Of a stretch of DNA of 64,000 nucleotides, positions 16,175 through 26,143 are shown piece by piece. The notes below the pieces were generated by a model that had not been told where the DNA came from, searched no databases, and saw only the letters and a program-made list of their open reading frames with translations. The translations under genes and the position numbers were made by a program. Within the stretch, counting starts at the first letter, position 1. Each line of letters opens with the position of its first letter. Origin of the DNA: an uncultured bacterium (GTDB taxonomy: Bacteria; Bacteroidota; Ignavibacteria; UBA10030; BY39); the NCBI GenBank assembly GCA_937967455.1, contig CALCJK010000003.1, positions 186,001-250,000 on the forward strand, read 5' to 3'.

Positions 16175-17082
16175 AATTTCACTTTATTTTAAATCCAGTT
16201 GCAGGCAGAGGAAAAGCGTACCGGGCAATAAAATATATTAGAAATTTACTCCGTAACAAAAAGATAAATCATGAATTTTCTATTACAAATTCACCTGGAG
16301 ATGCTACAAGGATAGCTAGTGAATCAAAGGATATTTTTGATACTATTATTGCTATTGGAGGCGATGGTACTGTAAATGAAGTGATGAACGGTTTAGTTAA
16401 TTCAGATGCGAAGCTTGGTGTGATTCCTTTAGGTTCTGGGAATGATTTTGCAAGATCTTTAAATTTATCAAAGGATATTGATAAAGCAATCAATGTAATT
16501 CTTGATGGCAAAATAAGTTATTGTGATATAGGTAAAGTTATAACTAAATTAAAAAATGAAAATAATGAGGAGAAATTTTCAGAAAGATTTTTTATTAACG
16601 GTATAGGAATTGGATTTGATGCAACTGTTGCATTAGAAAGTCAAAAAATAAAGTTATTAAGAGGATTACCATTGTATTTTGCAGCTGTTATTAAAGCATT
16701 ACTTAAATATAAAACCCCTAATTTTACAATTAAATTAGACGAGTTTATTACAAAGAGTAAATGTTTTTTAATTTCAATTGGAAATGGTAAAAGTTCAGGT
16801 GGTGGTTTTAAACTTACGCCTGAAGCGGATATAAATGATTCTAAATTTGATGTTTGTTATGTAGATGATATAGGACTTTTTAAAATCTTTAAAATGTTAC
16901 CAAGTTCGATTAAAGGAACCCATAAAAGATATCGTGAAGTTCATTTTTCAAAAGCTGAAAATATACAAATATTTTCTAATAATAATTTTGTGGTGCATGC
17001 AGATGGAGAAATAATTGGGAAAAAAGTTAATAGTGTTGAGATAGAAATAATATCGAGTAATTTAAAAGTAATTCATGCTTAA
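16171..17082 (+). CDS. diacylglycerol/lipid kinase family protein
   Basis: A 303-residue protein of the DagK/YegS/sphingosine kinase fold, expected to transfer phosphate from ATP to a lipid alcohol such as diacylglycerol at the inner face of the membrane. Motifs are NPVAGRGKA (8-16), the nucleotide-binding GGDGTVNEVMNGL (63-75), PLGSGNDFAR (86-95), and VHADGEIIG near the C terminus with the acidic residue for metal. The exact lipid is not fixed. It ends the operon, and no terminator is obvious in the 57 bases before purL. Confidence 0.88.
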   Translation: MKFHFILNPVAGRGKAYRAIKYIRNLLRNKKINHEFSITNSPGDATRIASESKDIFDTIIAIGGDGTVNEVMNGLVNSDAKLGVIPLGSGNDFARSLNLSKDIDKAINVILDGKISYCDIGKVITKLKNENNEEKFSERFFINGIGIGFDATVALESQKIKLLRGLPLYFAAVIKALLKYKTPNFTIKLDEFITKSKCFLISIGNGKSSGGGFKLTPEADINDSKFDVCYVDDIGLFKIFKMLPSSIKGTHKRYREVHFSKAENIQIFSNNNFVVHADGEIIGKKVNSVEIEIISSNLKVIHA

Positions 17083-17139
17083 TAATTAAGGCTTCTATTA
17101 CTAATAATCAATATTATGTAAAGTATTTTAAATCTCGTT

Positions 17140-19353
17140 CTATTCCCCAAGCAGATTCTCCAGTGAATCTTGATAAAGTTTTTCTAGATGCTTAATATCT
17201 ATTTTTATTTTATCATTAATTTCGAGATAATTACCCCCGACCGAACCAATTATTTTAAAATTTATATTAAATAGACTTAAGAAATTTGTTATAGTATCTT
17301 GATTATTCTTGCTACATGTGATAATAATTTTAGATTGATTTTCATTAAAAATAGCATAATCCAAACGATTTATGAATTCAATATTTACTTTACATCCTAT
17401 ATTACCAGAAATACAACATTCTACTAAAGAAATGGCTATACCTCCATCACTGACGTCATGAGCTGAATTAATTAATTTCATCCTGATTAATTCTTGTACA
17501 ACTTTTTGTACGACCTTTTCTTCATAAAGATCAATTATGGGAGCATCACCTAACAATTTATCAGTGATTATTTTTAAATATTCGCTTCCAGAAATATTTT
17601 CGGGGTTTGATCCGATTAATATTATGCTATCTGATTCATTTAAAAATCTTTGTTCAGTAATGAAATCAAGATTTTCGATTAATCCGAGCATTCCAATAAC
17701 AGGAGTTGGAAATACTGAATAATTTAAACTTTCATTGTAAAAACTAACATTGCCACCTGTTACAGGTGTATTTAATACATTGCAAGCGTTTTTAATGCCT
17801 TTGATAGCTTCTGAAAATTGCCAATAAATTTCAGGATCATATGGATTTCCAAAATTCAAGCAATTTGTTATAGCTAATGGTATTCCACCCTGACAAACCA
17901 CATTTCTAGCAGATTCAGCTACAGTAATTTCCCCACCCTTTAATGGATTTAAATAAGTATATCTACCGTTACCATCTGTTTTAAGTACCAAAGCTTTATT
18001 TGTACCTTTAATTCTAACAATACCTGCATCAGAAATGTTAAGAGGTATTGTGTTAGTTCCAACCATAGAATCATATTGAGAAAAAACCCATTTTTTCGAA
18101 CATATATTTGGTGATGATATTAATTTTATTAAAATATCTTCATAATCTTTAGGTTGAGGTAAAATATTAAAATCGAAATTCCTGATTTGATAAATATACT
18201 CTGGTATTTTCGTCTCTCTCTGATAAACTGGTGCTCCATATCCTAAGACTAATGCTTTTGCAGGGATTTCAGCTTCTAACTTTCCATTATAGTAAACTTT
18301 TAAATATTCAGTGCCGTCAACTTCACCTATAATACTACCATTTAAATCCCATTTTTTCAATATATCGAATATTTCCTTTTCCTTGCCTTTCTTTATGATG
18401 TAGAGCATACGTTCCTGGGATTCAGATAACATAATTTCATATGAACTCATATCTTTTTCTCGAGTTGGAACTTTTTCCAAATTTATAATCATTCCAGAAT
18501 TGCCTCTAGCACTCATTTCAGATGTTGAACATGAAATTCCGGCTGCTCCCATATCCTGAACTCCAATGAGATGCCCACTTTTTATAGCTTCTAGGGTTGC
18601 TTCAAGAAGAAGTTTTTCTGTAAAAGGGTCTCCAACCTGAACTGAAGGTCGCTTATTTTCAGAATCTTCATTAAGTTCCTGTGATGCAAATGTAGCTCCG
18701 TGTATTCCATCCCTTCCAGTTGATGAACCGACAATCATAACAGAACTTCCCTCACCTTTTGCAACAGCCTTCATTATATGATCTTGTTCCACAATACCAA
18801 CAGCCATAACATTAACAATAGGATTTTCTGTGTAACAATCTTCAAAATATATTTCTCCAGCAATTGTTGGTACTCCAAAACAATTACCATAGTCACTTAT
18901 TCCTTTTACAACATTTTTAAAAAGATACTTTACTTTAGGATTTTGTAAATTTCCAAACCTTAAAGAATTTAATACTGCAATTGGTCTCGCCCCCATTGTA
19001 AAAATATCTCTAAGTATTCCCCCAACACCCGTTGCCGCACCTTGATATGGTTCTATTGCTGATGGATGATTGTGACTCTCGATTTTGAACGCTACAGCTA
19101 AACCATCACCTATATCGATCAATCCAGCATTTTCTTCTCCAGCTTGTACCAAAATTCTTTCACCTTTTCTTGGTAATGTTTTTATTAAGGCAATTGAGTT
19201 TTTATAGGAGCAGTGTTCACTCCACATAACACTAAAAATACCCAGTTCTGTATATGTTGGAGTTCGTCCAAGGATTTCAATAATTTTTAAATATTCTTCT
19301 TCATTTAAACCATGCTCTATTGCCGTTTTTAAATTTACTTCAGGTTCTTTCAT
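17140..19353 (-). CDS. purL: phosphoribosylformylglycinamidine synthase, subunit PurL
   Basis: Small-type PurL of 737 residues, the ATP-dependent part of FGAM synthase in purine synthesis; this form works with separate PurS and PurQ, which are not in the window. Family features: [19 protein letters not shown] at the N terminus, [47 protein letters not shown], then the second half with [35 protein letters not shown] and [16 protein letters not shown]. The frame is open to 19389, but those extra codons lie inside a terminator hairpin. The ATG at 19353 has GGAAAG eight bases upstream and starts the protein where relatives do. Confidence 0.96.
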   Translation of the reverse strand: MKEPEVNLKTAIEHGLNEEEYLKIIEILGRTPTYTELGIFSVMWSEHCSYKNSIALIKTLPRKGERILVQAGEENAGLIDIGDGLAVAFKIESHNHPSAIEPYQGAATGVGGILRDIFTMGARPIAVLNSLRFGNLQNPKVKYLFKNVVKGISDYGNCFGVPTIAGEIYFEDCYTENPIVNVMAVGIVEQDHIMKAVAKGEGSSVMIVGSSTGRDGIHGATFASQELNEDSENKRPSVQVGDPFTEKLLLEATLEAIKSGHLIGVQDMGAAGISCSTSEMSARGNSGMIINLEKVPTREKDMSSYEIMLSESQERMLYIIKKGKEKEIFDILKKWDLNGSIIGEVDGTEYLKVYYNGKLEAEIPAKALVLGYGAPVYQRETKIPEYIYQIRNFDFNILPQPKDYEDILIKLISSPNICSKKWVFSQYDSMVGTNTIPLNISDAGIVRIKGTNKALVLKTDGNGRYTYLNPLKGGEITVAESARNVVCQGGIPLAITNCLNFGNPYDPEIYWQFSEAIKGIKNACNVLNTPVTGGNVSFYNESLNYSVFPTPVIGMLGLIENLDFITEQRFLNESDSIILIGSNPENISGSEYLKIITDKLLGDAPIIDLYEEKVVQKVVQELIRMKLINSAHDVSDGGIAISLVECCISGNIGCKVNIEFINRLDYAIFNENQSKIIITCSKNNQDTITNFLSLFNINFKIIGSVGGNYLEINDKIKIDIKHLEKLYQDSLENLLGE

Positions 19354-19370
19354 AATTCTTTCCGTACTTA

Positions 19371-19412
19371 TAAAAATAAAAATTCCCACCTGAGTTTTAA
19401 TGGTGGGAATTT
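19371..19412 (-). terminator. intrinsic terminator after the OmpP1 gene
   Basis: On the minus strand AAATTCCCACC (19390-19380 on the other arm) pairs with GGTGGGAATTT over 11 bases with an 11-base loop, followed by a T-rich run. It lies 22 bases after the OmpP1 stop and just before purL, so it limits read-through into purL. Confidence 0.85.
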
Positions 19413-19434
19413 AAAATTAACATAATTTATTGTT

Positions 19435-20700
19435 TTAAAATTTATATCCTATATTCAAGCCAAATAAATGTGCATTATTTTTATAGCTACCTGGAAATTC
19501 ATTTGTAGGGCTTTCAACAGTCCTATCCTTAAACATTATAAATTGATAAGCAAAATTGATATCGATGTTTTCACTTAGCTTGTAACCTAATCCAAATGTT
19601 ACTTCATGTCTATCAGCATCTGGTAACATTGGTTCGACTGATTTATCAGGTTGTGGGGTTCTATCAAAAATATAACCAGCCCTGAAAGAGAATTCGTTCA
19701 TCCTATATTCTCCACCAACACGTATTAAGAACGAATTTTCCCAATCTTTACCAGATTTAATACCTTTTTGTAGTACTCCAAGTGGGGATGCAGGACCTTC
19801 TTCAATTTGAACGTCTAAAGTATCATATGATTTCCATCCCACATATTGGAAATCTGCTTCTAATGTGAGTTCAGGCATAATGTCATAAGCGATGCCAAAT
19901 AAAATATTATATGGTAAAGTTATGGTTGTTTTCCCATCTCCACCTGGGAAGTACGTTTCAAGTGCTTGCATGTCAGTGAATTTTGCTGTTCCTTCTAATT
20001 TGAGTTCAGTTGTATGCCTATACGACACACCTAATGATAAACCACTTATTGGTTTATATAAAATTCCTGCGTTAAAATTAAATCCATTACCATCTGCATC
20101 GAGTTCGGCAGTCCCATCTAAAGATGAAGGTGTAGGAGGAAGTAATGAAGAAAAAGTAGGAATTCTAAATTTTAGATTAACATTTGCAAGTACATAACTG
20201 AGTCCAATTCCAATTGAAAGTTGATCGTCAAGTTTGTATGCAATTGAAGGATTAATAAAAAATGTTTGTAAATCAGTTTTGACACTTAAACGTTTTCCAA
20301 CCCAGTCTTTATCCCATTCCGTTCCCAATCCAAATGGATTATAAACTCCAATACCAAAAGTCAAACCATCATCCATTCCATACGTTCCATAAACATTGAT
20401 TGGATAAAATATTTGACTTTTCATTTTAGTTTCATTAGTCGAAGGTGTAGGGCCTGTAAATTTTGTGGATGGGAAAATTAGAGTTGTTCCCAGCATCAGA
20501 TTTATCCCTTTTTGAAATCCCAGTCCAGCTGGGTTAAAGTATATTGCAGATGGATCATTTGCCTGTGCGCTGAATGCACCCCCCATACCCATTGCTTTAG
20601 CTCCATGTTCATTTATCTGAAATCCTCCAGCAATAGTTAATTGAGAAATTATTATTGATAGTAACACTAAACCCAAAATTGAACTGTAAATGCTTTTCAT
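19435..20700 (-). CDS. OmpP1/FadL-type outer membrane transport protein
   Basis: Outer membrane beta-barrel of 421 residues of the OmpP1/FadL/TodX family, which moves hydrophobic compounds such as long-chain fatty acids or aromatics across the outer membrane. Residues 1-24 are a signal peptide. Mature residues begin GGFQINEHGAKAMGMGGAFSAQANDPSAIYFNPAGL, the hatch-domain signature with the NPAGL box. The protein ends in LFGLNIGYKF, with a C-terminal aromatic as usual for barrel proteins. It is monocistronic, with a promoter and AGGAG upstream and a terminator downstream. It may serve the fatty acid genes at 42-45 kb, but that is only a guess. Confidence 0.9.
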   Translation of the reverse strand: MKSIYSSILGLVLLSIIISQLTIAGGFQINEHGAKAMGMGGAFSAQANDPSAIYFNPAGLGFQKGINLMLGTTLIFPSTKFTGPTPSTNETKMKSQIFYPINVYGTYGMDDGLTFGIGVYNPFGLGTEWDKDWVGKRLSVKTDLQTFFINPSIAYKLDDQLSIGIGLSYVLANVNLKFRIPTFSSLLPPTPSSLDGTAELDADGNGFNFNAGILYKPISGLSLGVSYRHTTELKLEGTAKFTDMQALETYFPGGDGKTTITLPYNILFGIAYDIMPELTLEADFQYVGWKSYDTLDVQIEEGPASPLGVLQKGIKSGKDWENSFLIRVGGEYRMNEFSFRAGYIFDRTPQPDKSVEPMLPDADRHEVTFGLGYKLSENIDINFAYQFIMFKDRTVESPTNEFPGSYKNNAHLFGLNIGYKF

Positions 20701-20739
20701 TTTAGCTCCTGTTTTTGTTAATAATATTTATTAGAACAA

Positions 20740-20748
20740 ATTATAACA
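20740..20748 (-). promoter_or_regulatory. extended -10 promoter of the OmpP1 gene
   Basis: Minus-strand TGT-TATAAT (20748-20740) is a perfect extended -10 element; no convincing -35 box is seen at 17 bases. A strong AGGAG ribosome site follows at about 20705-20710. Confidence 0.5.
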
Positions 20749-20783
20749 CGCAATTTTAAAAAATATTTTTATTAAATGCAAAT

Positions 20784-21284
20784 TTATTCTAGAATAATTA
20801 ATACATCTCCTTTTTCAACGCTTGTCTTCTCTTGAACTCTTATTTCCTTAACAACTCCTGTTGTGTAAGATTTAATTTCGTTTTCCATTTTCATAGCTTC
20901 AAGGATTAATAAACTGCTTCCTTTTTCTACTTTCTGACCAATATTTACTAAAATTTTTAATACTAATCCTGGCATAGGTGCCTTAATTACAACATCTTTA
21001 AACTTCTCTTCCCTACCTTTATTAAATATTTCTAATAATTGTTCAGTTTTATCTTTAACTTCTATTTCAAAAACATCATTATTGATGGCGAGTGTTATTA
21101 AGGAATCGTTATGACTTAAAATTGTAGCATCATATATTTTATTCCCAAAATTTAAAACGCACTCACCATTATCACTAAAATTTAATTGGTACTCAAATTC
21201 TTCATCATTAACTTTGACCTTCTTTGTATCGAGTATATCAATAGAATAAGTGTTATTTTCAATTTTTACTAGAAAATCTGACAT
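20784..21284 (-). CDS. biotin carboxyl carrier subunit of an acyl-CoA carboxylase
   Basis: Protein of 166 residues. The last 70 residues are a biotinyl domain with APMPGLV and EAMKMEN, biotin being attached to Lys132. The first 95 residues form a beta domain like the BT linker region of propionyl-CoA carboxylase alpha chains. In many bacteria this whole part is fused behind the biotin carboxylase; here it is a separate gene three bases after it. Together with the biotin carboxylase it would carry CO2 to a carboxyltransferase (acetyl- or propionyl-CoA), which is not in the window. Confidence 0.88.
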   Translation of the reverse strand: MSDFLVKIENNTYSIDILDTKKVKVNDEEFEYQLNFSDNGECVLNFGNKIYDATILSHNDSLITLAINNDVFEIEVKDKTEQLLEIFNKGREEKFKDVVIKAPMPGLVLKILVNIGQKVEKGSSLLILEAMKMENEIKSYTTGVVKEIRVQEKTSVEKGDVLIILE

Positions 21285-21287
21285 TAA

Positions 21288-22790
21288 TTACCTAAAATTT
21301 TCAAATTTTTTAACTCTCCATTTAGATACAGATTTATCTTTTAAACTGTGATTGGTAACTGATTTTTGATTATTTACATAAACTGCAGTTAAAATTGCTA
21401 ATGCTTTCAGAATGTCTTTATTTTTATTTTTTACAAGCTCTGGATCAAAGTAATTTTCAATAAAGTGGGTATCAAAATCACCGTCTACAAATTTCTTATT
21501 TTGTATGATCCATTTGCAGGCATTAATGTTTGTTCTGATACCGGAAATTTTGTACTCCTCCAGTGCTCGTAACATTCTATTTATTGCAATTTCTCTTGTT
21601 TCGCCCCAGGCAATCAATTTTGAAATCATCGGATCATAATAAATTGAAATTTCATTTCCTTCATTTACTCCTCTATCTTCTCTAATAAATGCTCCGCTGG
21701 CAGGGTATAATTTTTTTATTGTACCAATTGATGGCATGAAGTTTTGTTCGTAATCCTCGGCATATATCCTACATTCTATTGCATGACCCTTAAAATTGAT
21801 CTTATCCTGTGAATAACTCAACCGATTCCCTTCAGCTATGTTTATTTGCTCTCTAACAATATCGATATTCGTAATCATTTCAGTCACAGGATGTTCGACT
21901 TGCAATCTTGTATTCATTTCAAGAAAGTAGAAATTACTTTGTTTATCAACTAAAAATTCAATTGTTCCGGCATTAATGTAATTGGCACTTAAAGCTGCTT
22001 TTACTGCAGCATAACCCATTTTTTCACGCAGTTCAGGTGTTATAATAACTGATGGTGATTCTTCAATAATTTTTTGATGTCTTCTTTGGATTGAACATTC
22101 TCGTTCACCTAAATGAATACCATTTCCAAAATTATCACAAAGTATTTGAAACTCGATATGTCTTGGATTTTCAAGATATTTTTCAACATAAATACGATCA
22201 TCACCAAAAGCTGTTTTTGCTTCCGATTGTGCAGCACGAAAAGCAGCTGAAAGTTCGGATTCAAAATTAACTATGCGCATACCTTTGCCTCCTCCACCAC
22301 CAGCAGCCTTAAGTAAAATTGGATATCCATACTTTTTTCCAAAATCAACGGCTTCCTGAAGGTTATGTATTGGAGCATCAGTACCAGGAACTATTGGTAT
22401 TGAAGCTGAACTTACAATTCGACGAGCTAAAATTTTATCTCCCATTTTTTTAATCGCTTCGGGAGGTGGACCTATGAAAATGATCCCAGAGTCTTGAACC
22501 ATTTTTGAAAATTCTGGATTTTCAGATAAGAAACCATATCCGGGATGGATAGCATCTACTTTGCTCTTTAATGCAATATCTATAATTTTTTGCTTATTTA
22601 AGTAAGTTTCAGCAGGTGTTGCATGACCAATACAATAAGCTTCATCTGCTAACATAACAAAAGGCAAATAACGGTCAATTTCTGAATATATTGATACCGT
22701 TTTAATGCCAAGATCTTTACAGGTTCTAATTACTCTAAGTGCAATCTCACCGCGATTTGCTATGAGTATTTTACTTATTTTTTTAATCAT
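21288..22790 (-). CDS. accC: biotin carboxylase subunit of acetyl/propionyl-CoA carboxylase
   Basis: ATP-grasp enzyme of 500 residues that carboxylates biotin. Typical stretches: KILIANRGEIALRVIRTCKDLGI, AIHPGYGFLSEN, KAAGGGGGKGMRIV (ATP lid, 161-174), GERECSIQRRHQKIIEE, EMNTRLQVEHPVTE, and EDYEQNFMPSIGTI. It is about 50 residues longer than plain AccC; the extra tail, ending SKWRVKKFENFR, matches the start of the linker of fused propionyl-CoA carboxylase alpha chains. This supports a propionyl/acyl-CoA carboxylase origin split into two genes. It overlaps mutS2 by four bases. Confidence 0.93.
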   Translation of the reverse strand: MIKKISKILIANRGEIALRVIRTCKDLGIKTVSIYSEIDRYLPFVMLADEAYCIGHATPAETYLNKQKIIDIALKSKVDAIHPGYGFLSENPEFSKMVQDSGIIFIGPPPEAIKKMGDKILARRIVSSASIPIVPGTDAPIHNLQEAVDFGKKYGYPILLKAAGGGGGKGMRIVNFESELSAAFRAAQSEAKTAFGDDRIYVEKYLENPRHIEFQILCDNFGNGIHLGERECSIQRRHQKIIEESPSVIITPELREKMGYAAVKAALSANYINAGTIEFLVDKQSNFYFLEMNTRLQVEHPVTEMITNIDIVREQINIAEGNRLSYSQDKINFKGHAIECRIYAEDYEQNFMPSIGTIKKLYPASGAFIREDRGVNEGNEISIYYDPMISKLIAWGETREIAINRMLRALEEYKISGIRTNINACKWIIQNKKFVDGDFDTHFIENYFDPELVKNKNKDILKALAILTAVYVNNQKSVTNHSLKDKSVSKWRVKKFENFR

Positions 22791-25153
22791 TTTAGCTCTA
22801 CAACTGTGACTCCGTACCCACCTTCATTCCATTCACCTAGTCTGTAGTTTTTCACCAATGGGTGGGATTTTAAGTATTCAGAAACTTTTTTTTGTAAAGC
22901 ACCTGTACCTTTTCCGTGAATTATATCTATCCTGTGATAACCTTTTAATATTGCACGATCAATAAATTTGTCTAACATTGGGATTGCTTCTTCTCCCATC
23001 AAACCACGAATGTCAATCTCGTTCTTAATTTCTTCTTCGAAAATTTCATATTTGATATTTTGTATATAGCTTTTTTTATCTTTTGATTCTGCTTTAATTA
23101 AATTGTTCTTATTGACTTTAATTTTATAGCTTCCAAATAATACATTAAAGTAATTTTCCTTAAGTATTTCAATTATTTCACCAACTTCATTTGAGGATTT
23201 TAATCTAACAATATCTCCAATATTGAAATTTTCATTTCTTTGATTTGTGTTTAATTCCTCATTTTGTATCGTTTTTATTGTATTAAGGTAATATTCTTGT
23301 GTGGCTTTTATAATTTGATGGGATTTTTTGATTGAATCGCGACTTGCATTGCTTTCCTTTATTTCTTGAATTGTTTTCTCTATTAGTGAGTTAGCGTTGA
23401 ATATTATTTCTTTTGCTTCTTGTAATGCTTTAAGTTTTATTTCTTTTATTTCTTTTTCTAATTTTTTAATCTTTTGATCGTATTCTACTATTAAACTTTC
23501 AAGTTTTGTCCTTTCTTTACCAATTTCTGAAATTTCTCTAACAAGAATTTGGTTTTTTTGTTCAAGGTTTACAAGTAAATTCTCAAGTGCCTGTTGATTT
23601 GTTGTTCTAAATTGGTTAGCATGTTTTATAAATTGTTCTGGAAGTCCTATTCTTTTTGCCATCTCTATAGCGTAGCTACTACCGGGAATTCCGATTATTA
23701 GTCTATATGTAGGTTTTAAAGTATTATGATCAAATTCCATTGCTGCATTTTCCATACCAACATTTTCATGTGCAAAAGCTTTAAGTATACCATGATGTGT
23801 TGTCACAAGACAATGAGTTGATCGATTTGTTAATTCTACAAGTAATGCCTGAGCAATTGCGCTACCTTCAATTGGATCTGTTCCTGCTCCAATTTCATCA
23901 ATAATTACCAAGCTTTTGTCATCACAATTCTGTAGCATTATTTTGAGATTTTCAAGATGAGAACTGAATGTGCTAAGGTCTGCTTCAATTGATTGTTCAT
24001 CTCCAATATCTACAAATATTTTTTCATAAATTCCCATTGTGGAATCAGGAGAAACTGGAATATGCAAACCTGACTGAAGCATAACAACCAACAGACCAAA
24101 TGTTTTGATTGCAACACTTTTACCACCTGCATTGGGCCCTGTGATAACAATTGATTTTATATCTTTACCGATGCTAATATTTAACGGTATTACTTCATTT
24201 CTCTTATGTTTCATCAAAAGAATTGGATGCCTGCCATCTATAATATTAAAATAATTTTCTGAATTTATTTCAGGAGCATTACCTAATATTTCAATTGAGT
24301 AGTTTGCCGCTGCTTGTAAGTAATCTATTTCTCCAACTACCTCAATATTAGATTTTAATTCATTTATATTTTGTCTAATTTGGTTTGTTATCTCTTTTAA
24401 TATCCTTTCAATTTCCCTTAATTCTTGAAATTGTAATGCTCGAATTTCATTATTCATTTCAAGTGTTTCTGCAGGTTCGATAAATACCGTTGCGCCACTT
24501 GATGAAATGCTATGTACAAATCCAGGTATTTTATTTTTATTTTCTATTTTGATTGGTATAACCATTCTTCCATCTCTGGTGGTAATAATTTCTTCTTGTG
24601 CCCATCCATATGCTGCCACATTTTTTAAAATAGTATCCATTTTCTTTCTTAAACTATCTGATTTATCAATTATCTCCCGTCTTAATTTTTTTAGTTCATT
24701 TGATGCATCATCTCTGATCAAACCATTTTCATCAATTACTTTTCCAATATTATATTCTAGAATTTTGTTTATATTAATTAGACTTATTAATTGATTTAAA
24801 AGAGGATATGTATTCTGTTTTCTAGTAAAATATTGATGTATATTTCTGATTACTTTTAAGACATTGTAAATTGATAATAGTTCGTTGGATTGCAGGATAC
24901 TATCTTGGATAGCCGCTTTTGAAATTATATTTCTAATATCTGAAAATCCATATAATGGTAGGGGATCATCTGTTTCTAAAAGACGTTTTAATTCAGATAT
25001 TAGATTTAATTTATACTGTATATCAGAAATATTCGATGATGGTGTTAATTTATCAAGCTTCTCACGCGCTATTTCAGAGATTGCATATTTTTTAATGTAA
25101 TTTTTAACTTTAGGAAATTCTAATTTCTCAAAAGAATTTAAAAAATTAATCAT
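22787..25153 (-). CDS. mutS2: endonuclease MutS2 (ATPase with Smr domain)
   Basis: Protein of 788 residues with the MutS2 order: an N-terminal helical clamp and core (about 1-310), an ATPase with Walker A ITGPNAGGKS (337-346) and DEIGAGTDPIEGSA, a long coiled coil (about 520-640), a KOW-like part, and a C-terminal Smr nuclease domain (about 710-788) with EIDIRGLMGEEA, IDIIHGKGTGALQKKV and the closing GGYGVTVVEL. There is no mismatch-recognition domain, as usual for MutS2. The family is linked to blocking recombination or, in Bacillus, to rescuing collided ribosomes. The full catalytic Smr motif HGKGTG is intact. Confidence 0.96.
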   Translation of the reverse strand: MINFLNSFEKLEFPKVKNYIKKYAISEIAREKLDKLTPSSNISDIQYKLNLISELKRLLETDDPLPLYGFSDIRNIISKAAIQDSILQSNELLSIYNVLKVIRNIHQYFTRKQNTYPLLNQLISLININKILEYNIGKVIDENGLIRDDASNELKKLRREIIDKSDSLRKKMDTILKNVAAYGWAQEEIITTRDGRMVIPIKIENKNKIPGFVHSISSSGATVFIEPAETLEMNNEIRALQFQELREIERILKEITNQIRQNINELKSNIEVVGEIDYLQAAANYSIEILGNAPEINSENYFNIIDGRHPILLMKHKRNEVIPLNISIGKDIKSIVITGPNAGGKSVAIKTFGLLVVMLQSGLHIPVSPDSTMGIYEKIFVDIGDEQSIEADLSTFSSHLENLKIMLQNCDDKSLVIIDEIGAGTDPIEGSAIAQALLVELTNRSTHCLVTTHHGILKAFAHENVGMENAAMEFDHNTLKPTYRLIIGIPGSSYAIEMAKRIGLPEQFIKHANQFRTTNQQALENLLVNLEQKNQILVREISEIGKERTKLESLIVEYDQKIKKLEKEIKEIKLKALQEAKEIIFNANSLIEKTIQEIKESNASRDSIKKSHQIIKATQEYYLNTIKTIQNEELNTNQRNENFNIGDIVRLKSSNEVGEIIEILKENYFNVLFGSYKIKVNKNNLIKAESKDKKSYIQNIKYEIFEEEIKNEIDIRGLMGEEAIPMLDKFIDRAILKGYHRIDIIHGKGTGALQKKVSEYLKSHPLVKNYRLGEWNEGGYGVTVVELK

Positions 25154-25159
25154 TAATGA

Positions 25160-25693
25160 TTAAAATTCATCTTTATATTTTTCTAATTGTTTTTGAATTT
25201 CTTCAAAGAAACTTTTTGATTCAGGTACTGCTGATAAGAAGAAATCGAAAACTTTTGGAGTTACATTAATAATATCTTTATAAAGTAGAGAGTCATTCCT
25301 GGTCTCTTCCGAAGGTATATCTCCAAATTTTAGTACTAAAAGCACTAAACTAGCAATTAAAATTCCTTGGATTGCTCCCAATATTGCTCCAGCAAATCTA
25401 TTGATTAATTTCAAAACTGTGGATTTAGTGCTTAACCATTTGTATATCAATGTGAATAGAATTATTACGGATAGTAGTATTAAGAAAAATGCAGCCAAAT
25501 AAGAAAAAAGTGGAGAAAATTCAAACCAATCCATTATTAATTTTCCAACTTTACCCATAAATTTTGTTGCTGCTATAAAACCAATAATAAAAGAAAGTAT
25601 ACTAAATACCTTTCTGAAAAATCCATCTTTAAATCCAAAAAGTGTAAAAATTACCACAGTTAACAGGATTAATATATCTACATAAGTTATCAC
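25160..25693 (-). CDS. CvpA family membrane protein
   Basis: Inner membrane protein of 177 residues with four predicted helices and the CvpA pattern: YVDILILLTVVIFTLFGFKDGFFRKVFSILSFIIGF at the start, then a second hairpin around LKLINRFAGAILGAIQGILIAS. The C-terminal 50 residues are soluble and charged. CvpA proteins were first linked to colicin V production and later to envelope and biofilm traits; the molecular role is not settled. It overlaps yqeY by four bases and lies six bases before mutS2, a common neighbour pair in this group. Confidence 0.85.
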   Translation of the reverse strand: MITYVDILILLTVVIFTLFGFKDGFFRKVFSILSFIIGFIAATKFMGKVGKLIMDWFEFSPLFSYLAAFFLILLSVIILFTLIYKWLSTKSTVLKLINRFAGAILGAIQGILIASLVLLVLKFGDIPSEETRNDSLLYKDIINVTPKVFDFFLSAVPESKSFFEEIQKQLEKYKDEF

Positions 25694-26142
25694 TTTTGTT
25701 CCAACAATTTTTTAACATAATCAGAAAGAATTTTTCCATCCACTTTGCCTTTTAATTCTTTTGTTGCCACTGACATAACTTTACCAAAATCTTTTGCTGA
25801 ATTTGCATTCAATGTAAGAATAATATTTTTAAGGATCGGAATTATTTCTGATTCATTTAATTGCTTTGGTAAAAATTCTTCAATAATTTTTAATTCTGTT
25901 GTTTCTTTCTCAACAAGGTCAAACCTACCACCTTTTTTAAACATTTCAATCGATTCTTTTCTTCTTTTTGCAGCATTTGTTAACACATTTAATTCATCTT
26001 CCTCAGTCAATTTACCAGGCCTTTTAGCTATTTCCTTTTCTTGTAGGGCAGCTCTTAGACCTCGAATAGTTTCTAATCTGAGCTTGTTCCCACTTTTCAT
26101 AGATTTTGTGATTTCATTATTTAAAATTTCTTTTAATGACAT
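25690..26142 (-). CDS. GatB/YqeY domain protein
   Basis: Helical protein of 150 residues of the YqeY family, related to the tRNA-binding tail of GatB. It starts SLKEILNNEITKSMKSGNKLRLETIRGLRAALQEKEI and ends DFGKVMSVATKELKGKVDGKILSDYVKKLL, both typical. Its function is unproven; tRNA-related work is inferred from the GatB homology. It is one base after ccmE and overlaps cvpA. Confidence 0.9.
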   Translation of the reverse strand: MSLKEILNNEITKSMKSGNKLRLETIRGLRAALQEKEIAKRPGKLTEEDELNVLTNAAKRRKESIEMFKKGGRFDLVEKETTELKIIEEFLPKQLNESEIIPILKNIILTLNANSAKDFGKVMSVATKELKGKVDGKILSDYVKKLLEQK

Positions 26143-26143
26143 T

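Noticed and set aside
19354..19389. Longer N terminus of PurL starting at 19389
   Set aside because: The extra 12 codons lie in the terminator hairpin of the upstream gene; the ATG at 19353 has a ribosome site and matches the family start.
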